NCBI RefSeq assembly: GCF_002441935.1
Contig: NZ_CP023668.1
Coordinates: 310,001-374,000 of the forward strand
Length of the DNA stretch: 64,000 bases
Source of the DNA: Mesoplasma lactucae ATCC 49193
GTDB lineage: Bacteria; Bacillota_I; Bacilli_A; Mycoplasmatales; Mycoplasmataceae
Reading direction: 5' to 3'
Shown piece after piece: positions 11,149 through 21,002 of this stretch. How positions within the stretch are numbered: position 1 is the stretch's first letter; each line of letters begins with the position of its first letter. Both the position numbers and the translations under genes were made by a program. The notes below the pieces were generated by a model. The model ran no database searches and was not told the origin of the DNA. It saw nothing but the letters and a program-made list of their open reading frames with translations.

Positions 11149-11961
11149 ATGAAAACGTTTAAGAATGTTATCGATGAATCATCAGTAAAATGAATTCAAG
11201 ATATCACTAAAAAAGAGACAGAAAATATTAGAGAAGAATTTGGGGACATTGAAAACATGAACCTACCTATTAGCTTACCTGGGATGAGTATTGATAAAAG
11301 TGATTTAAATAAAGAAATCAACAAATTATCAACTGAAATTGGTTATTTAAATAACTTTTCAGATGTTGTTGCTTTCACAAACACACAAAAAATTGATTTT
11401 AAAAATTCTGATGGGCAAATATCAATGGGAGAATTGCAAAAGTTATTAGGTGGGGCTAACTTAATGACTGGTGATGCATCACTTGCAAAAATCCTTGTAA
11501 AGATTCAAATCGGAAGAACTTTTAAAGAAGTTGAATCAGTTTTAAGTTTTATTAGAGAGATACAAAATAAAATTGGTAAAACAACAGAACTTAGTGAAGT
11601 TAATGAAGATGATGTTCTTTACTTACTAAACAAAGGAATTAAGGAAGATACTGAGAAATTAGAAAAACAAGTTGAAGCTTCTGAAGATGCGCAAAGAGAA
11701 ATTGGAGAAGAAGCTGCAATTATTTGTAGCGCTAATTCAAAATGATCTGATAAAAATAACGCTAAAGAAGTCATTAATATTTATCTTGATAAAAATTATC
11801 ACAAATTATTAAGTGATGATATGACTGTTGAACAATTACAAAGTGGAAATACAAAAGAATTTCCAGAATGACTAAAAATCAACCAAACCTTAGCTGGTTT
11901 AGGGATGAAAATTGATTTTGGTCAATACCTATTAAAAGCATTAGAACAAGATAAGAAATAA
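11149..11961 (+). CDS. Hypothetical protein, 270 aa
   Basis: Not recognised. A soluble, helical, mildly acidic protein, Lys/Glu-rich with no TM segment. Residues about 40-85 contain DFKNSDGQISMGELQKLLGG, which resembles a degenerate EF-hand-like acidic loop (D-x-N/S-x-D-G-x-I); this is only a resemblance. TATAAT at 11110-11115 and GAGG before ATG 11149 fit a stand-alone gene. It stands alone on plus, converging with ruvAB and ended by a shared hairpin. Confidence 0.7.
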
Positions 11962-11965
11962 TCTT

Positions 11966-11991
11966 AAGCTGAGTTAAATCTCAGCTTTTTT
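11966..11991. terminator. Bidirectional terminator (hypothetical gene / ruvB)
   Basis: AAGCTGAG (11966-11973) pairs with CTCAGCTT (11980-11987), followed by a T-run on plus. The ruvB stop codon lies within the loop. Confidence 0.8.
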
Positions 11992-12906
11992 TAATGCCAT
12001 TCTGCCTTTTTCAGTAATACTTCTACCTTTAATAGTTCTTAAAACATAGCCTTCTGAAATTAATAAAGGTTCAATTACGTTTGAAATAATTCTTATTGGC
12101 ATATTAAGAATTTGAGCTAAATTATCTAAACCAACAACTTTGTGATTAGCAATGGCTTTTAAATAATCTAAATCACTTTTAGTTAACCCATTTTCATAAA
12201 CATCAATTTGCTCTAAAGCCATTTTAATATCATGGCGATTATCAAGATTTTCAATTCTTGAAGTTAAGTAGAAATCATTAATTCTTTTTGTTAAGTTAAT
12301 GGCAGTTCTTGGCGTATTTCTAGCAAACTTACCAATATATTCACCAATCCCATTATTCAACGGCAAATTAATGCTTTTAGCATAATTTGTGATGATTTCA
12401 CCCATTTCTTTCTCATTATAAGGCTGAAGAGTAAAGTAAATTGGGAAACGGTTGAAAAATGGAGTTGGTAATTTATCTAGTTCAGTTGTGGCTGCAATCA
12501 AAGTAAATGGTGGTAAAGAAATATTGATGCTTTTAGAGTTATATTCTTTACCGATAATGATATTAATTTCGCCTTCTTCAATTGCTGGATATAAAACTTC
12601 AGTAACCTCTTTTGAAATCGCATGAACTTCATCAATAAAAATAATTTCATTATCTTTAATATTAGTTAAAACTGAAATAATATCACTTGGTTTTTGTAAA
12701 CTTGGTCCGTTTAAAACATGAACCTTAACTTTCATTACACTTCCAATTAAATAAGCTAAAGTTGTTTTTCCCATTCCACTATTTCCATAAATTAAAATAT
12801 GATCTAATGGTTTTTTTAAAATTAAACTAGCTTCAACATACATTTTAAGATTAGCAATGATATTTTCTTGACCAATATAGTCTTCTCAACAAGTAATTTT
12901 AGCCAT
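11974..12906 (-). CDS. ruvB: Holliday junction branch migration ATPase RuvB
   Basis: The product is 310 aa, the usual core length. Hexameric AAA+ motor that drives branch migration with RuvA. Seen: QENIIANLKMYVEA, Walker A GNSGMGKTTL near residue 46, Walker B IIFIDEVHAI near residue 95, sensor AATTELDKLPTPFFNRF near residue 147, arginine-finger region and a winged-helix C-terminus. The start ATG 12906 overlaps the ruvA stop by 8 nt, so translation is coupled. No ruvC is seen in the window. Confidence 0.95.
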
Positions 12907-13462
12907 GAACTTGCTTTTGTTCCCCTAATCGTTCTAATAAAACCTTTAAGAATTTATCATCACTTAGTTTACTATCAACAGTTTTAATCGTTTTTAAAAC
13001 CAATTGACATGGATAACCAAGTTTTGTTACTGCTAAAATCATCTTTTCTTCTTTTGATGTATATGAAACATCAAATAAAGTTTTATGTAAACTTTCAATA
13101 ATTGTTTTAGCACTAATTACACCAAAACCTTTGATTGCTGTTAGTTTCTCATAATCAAATTCTTTAACCATCAGAATTATTTCTTCATAAGAAAAAGTTT
13201 CTAAAATTGTTTTAGCATGTTTTAAACCAATTGAATTAATTGTTAATAGTGTTTTAAATAAATCCCTTATTTTTTCATCATAAAAACCATAACTATAGGT
13301 TTTGTATTCATCTTGATAAAAGTAGAGAAAGAATTTATCAGTTTTAAGCATTTCTTTATATTCTAATAATTCGTATTTATAAACTTGATCATTTAATAAA
13401 AAGAATAAAGACCTTTCTTTTAAATAATGATTAGTGGTTTTTAAGATTAATGAATCTAGCAT
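12899..13462 (-). CDS. ruvA: Holliday junction DNA-binding protein RuvA
   Basis: The product is 187 aa. An N-terminal OB-like domain precedes the tandem helix-hairpin-helix region (INSIGLKHAKTILETFS and AIKGFGVISAKTIIESL near residues 73-120) and the small C-terminal RuvB-binding domain. The open frame extends upstream to 13531, but ATG 13462 has GAGGTGAT at good spacing and begins like RuvA (MLDSLILKTTNHY), so I use it. Overlaps ruvB. Confidence 0.93.
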   Translation of the reverse strand: MLDSLILKTTNHYLKERSLFFLLNDQVYKYELLEYKEMLKTDKFFLYFYQDEYKTYSYGFYDEKIRDLFKTLLTINSIGLKHAKTILETFSYEEIILMVKEFDYEKLTAIKGFGVISAKTIIESLHKTLFDVSYTSKEEKMILAVTKLGYPCQLVLKTIKTVDSKLSDDKFLKVLLERLGEQKQVHG

Positions 13463-13517
13463 TTCTATCACCTCAAATAGGTATAAGAAAAAAATTTTGA
13501 TTTTGTCCCAGAAAATT

Positions 13518-13548
13518 AAAAAAAGTAGCATTATGCCTGCTACTTTTT
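13518..13548 (-). terminator. Terminator after rpsU
   Basis: AAAAAGTAGCA and TGCTACTTTTT around a 7-nt loop, with a T-run on the minus strand. It separates rpsU from ruvAB. Confidence 0.85.
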
Positions 13549-13568
13549 GAAAATATTCATTAATATCC

Positions 13569-13733
13569 CTATTTGAATCTACGGTTTTGTTTTTGTTTGT
13601 AGATACGTTTTTCTTTTTTGCTTAGGTGATATTCACGTTTTCTAGCTTCAGCTTTGTTAGCTGAGGCAACCTTTTGAAAGCGTTTTAAAGCTTTATCAAT
13701 TGGTTCACCATCGTGTACAATAACGCTTGCCAT
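13569..13733 (-). CDS. rpsU: Small ribosomal subunit protein bS21
   Basis: The product is 54 aa and very basic: MASVIVHDGEPIDKALKRF at the start, then KVASANKAEARKREYHLSKK and a KQKQNRRFK end. This is a typical short bS21, which sits on the 30S platform near the 16S 3' end and helps initiation. GGAGTTGA precedes ATG 13733. It is flanked by terminators on both sides, so it is a single-gene transcript. Confidence 0.95.
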   Translation of the reverse strand: MASVIVHDGEPIDKALKRFQKVASANKAEARKREYHLSKKEKRIYKQKQNRRFK

Positions 13734-13812
13734 GATATTTCAACTCCAATTCATTACTTTTTTATTTTACATTAATTAATTAGTAATTGAAAATTAATAA
13801 AAAGAAATAAAA

Positions 13813-13836
13813 TAAAAAGCGGTAAAACCGCTTTTT
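13813..13836 (-). terminator. Terminator after first peroxiredoxin gene
   Basis: AAAAAGCGGT and ACCGCTTTTT around a short AAA-type loop. T-run on the minus strand. Confidence 0.85.
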
Positions 13837-13869
13837 GAACACTTTAAAATGTGATTTTTAAAGGATTTT

Positions 13870-14301
13870 TTATTTTTTAATACCTTCGATTGCTTTAATT
13901 ACATCAGTTGCAGCTGTAATTGGTTGCACATCTTTTAAAGTTACTTGAATATTTCCATCTTTATCAAGAATATATGTTGTTCTTTCTGCGATGGGAATAT
14001 GTTTTCCATCAATATCAAATGCTCCTAAATCATTGAATTTTTTAGTTACTTTTTGATCGTGATCTGCTACTAAATCGTAGTTTAATCCTTCTTTTTTAGC
14101 GAATTCTTCATTAGTTTTAACGTCATCTAAACTAACTCCAACAACGTTGTATCCTAATGCTTGAATATCTGGTAATTTATGATTGAATACGTTTACTTCA
14201 ATTGAACAAGGTCCTGCATTTGCTCTTGGGTAGAAGAAAACTACTAATCCGTTTGTTCCACTTAATTCTTTTACATTTAAGTCTGTTAATACTTTTGCCA
14301 T
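13870..14301 (-). CDS. Peroxiredoxin, Bcp/PrxQ type (copy A)
   Basis: The product is 143 aa. It should reduce hydroperoxides through a peroxidatic cysteine. Seen: FFYPRANAGPCSIEVN with Cys32 as the candidate, GVSLDD near residue 76, RTTYILDKDG near residue 108. The N-terminus is shortened against Bcp, which normally has about 15 more residues. The conserved Thr/Ser three residues before the cysteine (P-x3-T/S-x2-C) is Ala29, so activity may be weakened. A paralogue lies two genes upstream. Confidence 0.85.
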   Translation of the reverse strand: MAKVLTDLNVKELSGTNGLVVFFYPRANAGPCSIEVNVFNHKLPDIQALGYNVVGVSLDDVKTNEEFAKKEGLNYDLVADHDQKVTKKFNDLGAFDIDGKHIPIAERTTYILDKDGNIQVTLKDVQPITAATDVIKAIEGIKK

Positions 14302-14327
14302 AATTTTATATTTCCTTTTTCTTTTGT

Positions 14328-14747
14328 TTATTTAACTACTCTTTGTAGTTGGTTTGTGAAGAATTCTAACCCGTAAGGTTCAATGTACGAAGCTTTATAT
14401 AGCGCCATTAATTCTTCACTTGTAATTTTGTTATCTAAAGAACTATCATTTTTTAAAAGAATATTGATAAATTCTAAACTTGCATTTAAGAAGTTTTTAT
14501 CTAAATCTGTTGTTTGTTCTTTTGCGATTACTTGATTGAATGACATCATTGCTAAATGTTCAAATAAATCAAATAAGATTGTGTCAGTGATTTTATTTTC
14601 TTTGTATAAAACAACTAACTGTTCATTGTTATTAGCTTGTTTTAATGATAAGAAATAGGCTTTAACACCCTCTCATGAGTTAGCAAACATTGATGTGTGC
14701 ATTTTAACATTCATCATTGCTTGTTGTTGTACTTTTTGATTAATCAT
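14328..14747 (-). CDS. Hypothetical protein between two peroxiredoxins, 139 aa
   Basis: Not recognised. A soluble, mostly helical protein with no TM segment and one UGA-coded Trp (FANSWEGVKAY). It begins 7 nt after the stop of peroxiredoxin B and is followed by peroxiredoxin A after 26 nt, so all three form one operon. A role as partner of the peroxidases is possible, but the sequence gives no direct sign of it. Confidence 0.75.
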
Positions 14748-14753
14748 AAGCTC

Positions 14754-15188
14754 TTAACTTTCTTGTAATTCTTTAATTTTATTAATTGTATCACTAGCAG
14801 CTGTGATTGCATTCACATCTGGTAATGTTGCTAAGATTTTGCCACTAGGATCAACAAGATAAGTAGTTCTTAAAGCTCTTTCTATTTCTTTTCCATCACG
14901 AATAACAGTTGTTAGATCGTTGAATTGTTTAGTGATTGTTTTGTGTTCATCACTAATTAATGGATAATTTAAATCATGAGCTTTAGCAAATTCTTCATTT
15001 GCTTCTTTTTTATCAGTACTTATCCCAACAACATTGAAACCAAGGTTCTGAATGTCTTTTAATTTGTGGTTAAAAACTTCAATCTCAATACTGCAATCTG
15101 CTGATTTTGCTCTTGGGAAAAAGAAGATTACTAATCCGTTTTTCCCAGTCAATTCTTTAATATTATAGTTATCTAAAACTTGAGTCAT
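14754..15188 (-). CDS. Peroxiredoxin, Bcp/PrxQ type (copy B)
   Basis: The product is 144 aa and a close paralogue of copy A. It keeps the full active-site spacing P25-x3-S29-x2-C32 (FFFPRAKSADCSIE), unlike copy A. RTTYLVDPSG is near residue 109. Start ATG 15188 is preceded by GGGGGAA, and a TATAAT box lies on the minus strand at 15214-15219. First gene of the three-gene peroxiredoxin operon. Confidence 0.87.
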   Translation of the reverse strand: MTQVLDNYNIKELTGKNGLVIFFFPRAKSADCSIEIEVFNHKLKDIQNLGFNVVGISTDKKEANEEFAKAHDLNYPLISDEHKTITKQFNDLTTVIRDGKEIERALRTTYLVDPSGKILATLPDVNAITAASDTINKIKELQES

Positions 15189-15271
15189 AACTGAATTCCC
15201 CCTAACTACCTTGATTATAGTCTGCTCAATTTCAAAATACTAACACTTTCTAAAAGTTAGTGCGATAAATA

Positions 15272-15304
15272 ATAAAAAAGATACAACTTTCGTTATATCT
15301 TTTC
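15272..15304 (-). terminator. Terminator after the PTS gene
   Basis: AAAAGATATAAC - GAAA - GTTGTATCTTTT read on the minus strand, followed by TT. It lies just past the PTS stop codon at 15320 and ahead of the peroxiredoxin promoter. Confidence 0.8.
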
Positions 15305-15319
15305 TAAAAATTAGATTTT

Positions 15320-18226
15320 TTACGCTTTTTTGACTTTAGATTTTTTTGAATCTTTTGCTTTTGCTTTTTTAGCAGCTTCTTTTTTCTTAGCTTCAATTCT
15401 CGCAGATTTAGGTTCTTGAGATTTTGCTAGTTTAGCAGCATTTTCTTCAGCTTTTTTCTTATCTTTAGCTTTTCTAGCTTTTAATTTAGCTTCGAATTTT
15501 TCATTTTGTTTAGCGTATTTTTGAGCTAATTTGTCAGCTTTTTTAGGGTCTGATTTTCTTAACTCTTCAACTTTTTTGTTTTGTTTTGCAATTTTTGCTT
15601 TTTGTTCAGCTTTGGCACTATCAGTTTTTCCAATTGCACGGTTACGTTTGTAATCGATTTTCTTTTGAGCTTTCATTTGTTTCATTGATGCTTTGAAGTC
15701 GGCTTTTGCTTTTTTCATAGCTTCTTTTTCAGGTTTTAAGCTAGCCATTTTTGCTTTGTAATTTGTTTTAATAGCTTCTTTAGCTTTAGCTCCTGATGCT
15801 AATGACATTGATAGTTTGTAATCAGCTCTAGCTAATTCACGTTCTTTTTTGTGTGATTTAGCTCATTTATCAACTGTGTAGTTGTATTTCAACATATCAG
15901 CTGGAGTTGAATTTTTTAGCTTATCTTGTTTGATTTCTCATTTAGCTTCAATTTTGTTTACAGCTTGTGTATGTTTGTATTTAGCTTTAAAGATCTTGTA
16001 TTCTTCTCTAGCTTCATTTCTCATGCGAATTGCAGCTTTTTTACCTTGAGTTTTTCTAGTTTCTTTAATGTTTGCTTTAAATTGTTTCTTAGCATTCTTT
16101 AAGTATTCACGTTCTTGTTTTGAGTGAGTTCTTAAGTTAACCATTGTAACAACCATTCTTAGATATTCCATACCTTCATCATTTTTAGCTAAAGTGATTG
16201 TGTATTTATTATCTTTTTGAGTAGCTGTATTTAATTTATCTGCAGTAAAGGCATTATTTACAACTGATTCTGGTGAAGCAACTGTAATTTCTGCTTGGGT
16301 TCCTGAGATAATTTTTGCTGACTTAATATTTGCTAATCCACCAAAGTAGTTTAGTAATCCATCATAGTCCGCTTTAACTTTATCGTATTTAGAAGCTGAT
16401 ACTCCTTCACCAGTTTCAGCAGCTTTTGATCCTGGTGCAGCAAATTCAAATTTAATGAAGATTGATCTGAATAGAGGGAATGCAACAGCAGCTCCACCTA
16501 ATCCGATAACGATTGGTACTCATAAGTTAGTTTGTGCAACAGCATCTTCTTTTCTTGTAACTGTTGGAATAATTCCGTTTACTACGTAGTCTAATAAACC
16601 TTGTGAGAATGTTGATGATAATCTTACTTGGAATAAGTTAGATAGTAATTGTAATACCCCAAAGAATGGTGCATAGAATCCGAAGTAAATGATTGGCGCA
16701 GTAAATGCGAACATAAATTCAATTGGTTCAGTGATTCCTAATGAGAAACAAGTTACGATTGCTCCCATGTAGTAACCAAATTTTTTGTTTCTAGTTTCTT
16801 TGTCTAATGTTGATCACATTGCTAATCCAACTGCTGGTAATGCGAACATTAAATCAGCATATCCACCAGAAATGAAACGAGTAACTTTTAAGTTAACGGC
16901 TCATGTATCACGGATATCAAATCCTGGGTTGTTATTTAATAACTCTAAAGCCATTAATTGGTCCCCATTAGTATCTCATTTAATATTTGCGTATGTATCT
17001 GTAAATAGAGTTTCTAATTGTTTTCTTTGATCAACAGTTCCACCCATTGCTTTATCAATAGCAGCTAACATTTCTCCGTTTTTAAAAATGTCATTGCTTG
17101 GTGCACCTGTTGTTGGAATGTAGTGTTTAATAACTTCTAAAGCATTTCCACCAGGAGCATTTGTTAAGAATGGTGTAATAGTATTTTCGAAGAATTTAGC
17201 TTCTTGTCCAATACCTGGAGTGTAACCTCCATAAATTCTAGCTACAGCAGCAGCAACAATTTTGTATTCATTTGCTGATAATTGTCCCCCTGCTGAAGTT
17301 CATCATAATGGTCCATAGAAAGCTGGGTGAGCTTCAAATGGTAATAATAAACGTGTGATAAATCCGTAGAAGAATGAATCAATACCATAAGGCAAGTAAC
17401 TTAATCCAACTCCAACGTATCCTAATCCCATGTTAATTGCTGGTCAGATAATAATGAATAACGCAGCAACAACTGGAGCAATTGCGATTCCTAATAAGGC
17501 AACGAATTTTTCTCCTTCAAAGAAGGCAAAAGCAGTAGGTAATTTAAGATCTTTAAATCTGTTATACATTCATGTATAAACGAATCCTAAAGCGATTCCT
17601 CCTAAAACTCCTGTGTTAAGAGCTTCAATTCCTTGTCATGAGTTATGGGCAAATTGTGTGCTTTTAATGTTTAGCGGTGAAATTGGACCCATACCTAATC
17701 CAAGTACTTTTGTTAATTGAGTTGTTGAGTCTAAGTTTTTTCAGAATCATAAATCGAATTTTCCTGAAATAACACCAAATCCATTATCAATAGTTGCATC
17801 TGGTGCTCATCTGATAAATGGCACTGAGAAAGCAACAAACGCGATATATGCAATTAATCCTGAATAAACGGCCATTCCCTTATTGCCAGTAAATCCAATA
17901 ATAATTGCTAACATAAATAGTAAACCTAAGTTTGAAAGAACAGTTTGCCCCATTCCACTTAAGACAACTCCGAAAGTATAAACACCGTCGTTACCAGCAA
18001 AGTTCATTACGACTCCACCAATCGCAGCTAGTAATCCAGCTAATGGTAAAGTAACAACAACTAATCCTAATGAGTTTCCAAGTTTGTGAAAGAAGCTCTT
18101 AGTTTGAGTTTTGTTGTATGACTTAACTAAGAAGTCTTCTTTTGACATTGCAACTTGATCTACACTATGTGACCCTGTGAAACCATTGATCTCGTCAGGG
18201 TTTGACTTGTTTGTATTGTCTGTCAT
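15320..18226 (-). CDS. ptsG: Glucose-type PTS permease EIIC with degenerate EIIB domain and long basic tail
   Basis: The product is 968 aa. Residues about 45-590 are an EIIC of the glucose/GlcNAc superfamily with many TM helices and the sugar-site motif GITEPIEFMF near residue 495. Residues about 625-700 look like an EIIB fold (YFGGLANIKSAKIISGTQ), but the CITRLR phosphorylation site is gone and no Cys replaces it. From about 700 to the end is a roughly 270-residue Lys/Ala/Glu-rich, coiled-coil-like tail ending KKSKVKKA. EIIC moves the sugar; phosphate would need an EIIB elsewhere. All pieces are one frame with UGA as Trp. Confidence 0.87.
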
Positions 18227-18240
18227 ATATATTCCTTTCT

Positions 18241-18285
18241 ATAAAAAATGACAAAAATAAATCTTGTCTTTTATATTGTCATTAC
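18241..18285 (-). promoter_or_regulatory. Possible attenuator in the PTS leader
   Basis: On the minus strand AATGACAA (18283-18276) pairs with TTGTCATT (18254-18247) and is followed by TTTTTTAT, a terminator form just upstream of the ribosome site. A second segment, AAAGACAA, competes for the same 3' arm. No classic LicT/SacT RAT sequence is recognised. Confidence 0.35.
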
Positions 18286-18432
18286 CAAGATTTTTACGAA
18301 AAAAAACCGGAAAGCTATCTAGGCAATTTCATATTTATATTTTATTTCTCTTTTCCAAATAAAACATAAAAAATAGAATTTTTTCCTAAGTATTTTTTCC
18401 AATTTGTTTTCCAAAATTAAAATTTAAGGTTT
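18286..18432. other. Short intergenic region
   Basis: AT-rich spacer between the 442-aa gene and the PTS leader. It should hold the PTS promoter, but no convincing -35/-10 pair is visible. Confidence 0.3.
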
Positions 18433-19761
18433 TTAGTCTTCATCAGACTCATCAAAAGTATCATCAACATCTTCAATATCTTCACGATCGATTCATTTTT
18501 CTTGTTCAGAATCGTTTAAACTACGTACTTTTAAACGGTGAGCAAATTCATTAGTTCTTGCATTGTACATTTCAACAATATCAATAACTTCTCATTCACT
18601 ATTTTCATAAGCTACAATATCACCAATTTGAACATCTGATTGAGTTACATCTTGCGTTGGTTCGAAGTCAGTTAAATCTCTTTCGCCTTCTTCATCATAA
18701 ATAGCAGTTGTTGGAGCTCCATTTTCAACAGCTCCTAAATCAATATCTTCATCATCTCTTAAAGTATCTACTTCATCATCAAAATCAGTTAATTGACTAT
18801 CATCAGTTAAAGTGTCTTCTTCATTAATGATGATATTTTTAGCATCATTAATATCTAAGTTTCTACTGAATTCGTCAGGACTTTTTTGCATGTTTTTTCT
18901 TACCTGTTCAGTAATTTCTTTATAAGTACGAGTTTCGATGATATCTAAACGATCGGTTACGTCAGAAAGTTTTTCACTAACTTCATCATAAGCATCTTGG
19001 AATTGATTTAAAGCAGCATTAATTGAACGTAACATTCCTTTAATTTCATCTTCAGCATTATCGTTATAAAGGTTTCTAATGTGTGTTGAGTCTTTTAAAT
19101 CATTTACCACACGAATAACTTCAGTTAAAACATCACCAACAGTAACATCTTGTCCTTCAACACGTTCTTTTTTAGGTGTCTTAATTACATTTGTGAAGTC
19201 ATCATCATTAAACAAAGCTGGTAAAGCATTAATTGTTTCTTCATCAGCAGTTTCATTAGGGTCAAAAGTAATTCCAGCATTAATAGTTACTTCATCTTCA
19301 TCGTTTTCATCACCAGTCATTGTTTCAACATCTGAAATAATTCCAGCATCACGTTGTAATAAACTAATGATTTCATCATATTTTTGACGGTCTTTTGCTC
19401 TTGAAGCTAAATCATCTTGAATTGTTTGTTCAACTTTTTCTTCTTTTTTAATAGTTTTTTCAGCTTCTTTGGCAATAATTTTTGTATCTTCTTCAACGTC
19501 TTCAGAAAAACGTTCTTCCATTTTATCAATGAATTTTTCAAAAGCACGATCAAATGATTTTTCGTGTTTCTTTAAATGTTCTAAATATTTAGCATAATTA
19601 TAAGTAATTTTCTTCATGCGATGATCAAAATCAATGGTAAACGACACAATATCATCCATAGCTTCTCTAGCGCTCATTCCACGAACCAGCACATCTTCAT
19701 TTATTCTTTCTTGAAGGCTTGGGGTCAGATTATCAATAATCTCTTCACGAATTTTAGACAT
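18433..19761 (-). CDS. Hypothetical acidic protein, 442 aa
   Basis: Not recognised. Strongly acidic and soluble. The N-terminal 130 residues are helical and coiled-coil-like (REEIIDNLTPSLQERINED ... KKEEKVEQ), the middle has low-complexity Asp/Glu/Thr stretches, a second coiled coil lies at about 230-300, and the C-terminus ends VDDTFDESDED. A segment GDIVAYENSEWEVIDIVEMY near residue 385 could be a small beta domain of the kind found in KOW/SH3 folds; this is weak. Single gene with its own start at 19761. Confidence 0.75.
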
Positions 19762-19887
19762 GGCACAACTTCCTTACTTTCTAAATTTTAACTACTTTGA
19801 ATGTAGGCATATAAACTAATTATAACTTTCTTTTATCCTATTTTGTTCCTTTTCTCTTATTTTGCTACTTTTAAGAGAATTAAGAGA

Positions 19888-19920
19888 AAAACACCAAATT
19901 GTATACAATCTGGTGTTTTA
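19888..19920 (-). terminator. ldh terminator
   Basis: AACACCA and TGGTGTT stems enclose an inner palindrome ATTGTATACAAT, so the whole element is a perfect-looking long hairpin, with T-run on minus. The inner palindrome resembles the operator-like site at dhaK. Confidence 0.8.
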
Positions 19921-19942
19921 AATTATTTATTTAAACTTTTTA

Positions 19943-20899
19943 TTATTTAATAGCTGCTCTAGCTTTTGCGATTGATTCAGTTAAAGTTTCACAAGATTTG
20001 TTAAATTGAGCTTGTTCATCTTTTGTTAAATCTCATTCAATAATGTAGTCTCATCCGTTACGTGAGATAACTGCTGGTACACCAGTGTATAGGTCTTTGT
20101 TTCCGTATTCACCATTTAATTTAGCACCAACCATTAAAGTTGATTTTTCATCGTTTAATACAGCTTTAACAATTCTTGTTAAACATGCACCAATTCCGTA
20201 GAATGTAGCACGTTTTAATTCAATAATTTTGTAAGCCATGTTAATTGCATCAGTTCTGAATTGGTCTAATTCAGCTTCAGTAATTTTTCCTTCTTCAACG
20301 AATTTTGAGATTGGTTGTCCCATAACAGTTGCATGTGATCATGCAGCTACTGATGAATCCCCGTGTTCTCCCATTAAGAAAGTTTCAACTGAAGTAGGAG
20401 CAATTCCTAATTTTTCTCCAACTAATCTTCTTAAACGAGCTGAGTCTAAAGTTGTTCCTGAACCGATAACTTTGTGAGCATCAAATCCAGTTACTTCTTG
20501 ATAAACTAATGTTAAAACGTCAACTGGGTTTGAGGCAATAATTGTAATTCCGTCAAATCCTGATTTTTTAACTTCTTCAGCGATTGATTTCATGATTTGT
20601 GCATTTCCAGCAACCATGTCTAATCTAGTTTCTCCTGGTTGTTGAGGACGTCCAGCTGTAATAACAACAACATCTGCATCTTTACAATCTGAGTAATCCC
20701 CAGCTTTGATATTTGCGAATGGTGTTGGTAAAACTGCTGCTGTGTCAGCTAAGTCTAAAGCGTTTCCTTTAGCAGCATTTGGGAATGCGTCGATTAATAC
20801 GTAATCAGATGCGATTCCTTGGTTGATTGCTGAGTATAAGAATGAAGTTCCTACTGCTCCAGCACCAATTAATACTACTTTGTTTGCTGTGTTTTTCAT
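19943..20899 (-). CDS. ldh: L-lactate dehydrogenase
   Basis: The product is 318 aa, the usual length. It reduces pyruvate to lactate with NADH, restoring NAD+ for glycolysis, the main energy route of mollicutes. Seen: Rossmann VLIGAGAVGTSF at residue 9, the active-site loop with Gln (GRPQQPGETR near residue 83, where Gln marks lactate rather than malate specificity), ASNPVDVLT near residue 121, and the catalytic His in MGEHGDSS near residue 175. It is flanked by its own hairpin. Confidence 0.96.
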
Positions 20900-21002
20900 A
20901 TTATGTAATCTCCTATAAATCTACTTTATTTATGTACATTTCAATTATACAACGACAAGTTTTAATTACTAAGTTCTTTAAGTAATTTTAGCCAAAAGAA
21001 TT

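Noticed and set aside
13463-13531. Longer RuvA start at 13531
   Set aside because: The extra 23 residues are not RuvA-like and no ribosome site precedes them. ATG 13462 has GAGGTGAT.
15320-18226. Several short genes in the PTS region
   Set aside because: The pieces are separated only by TGA codons in one frame; with UGA as Trp they form a single gene.
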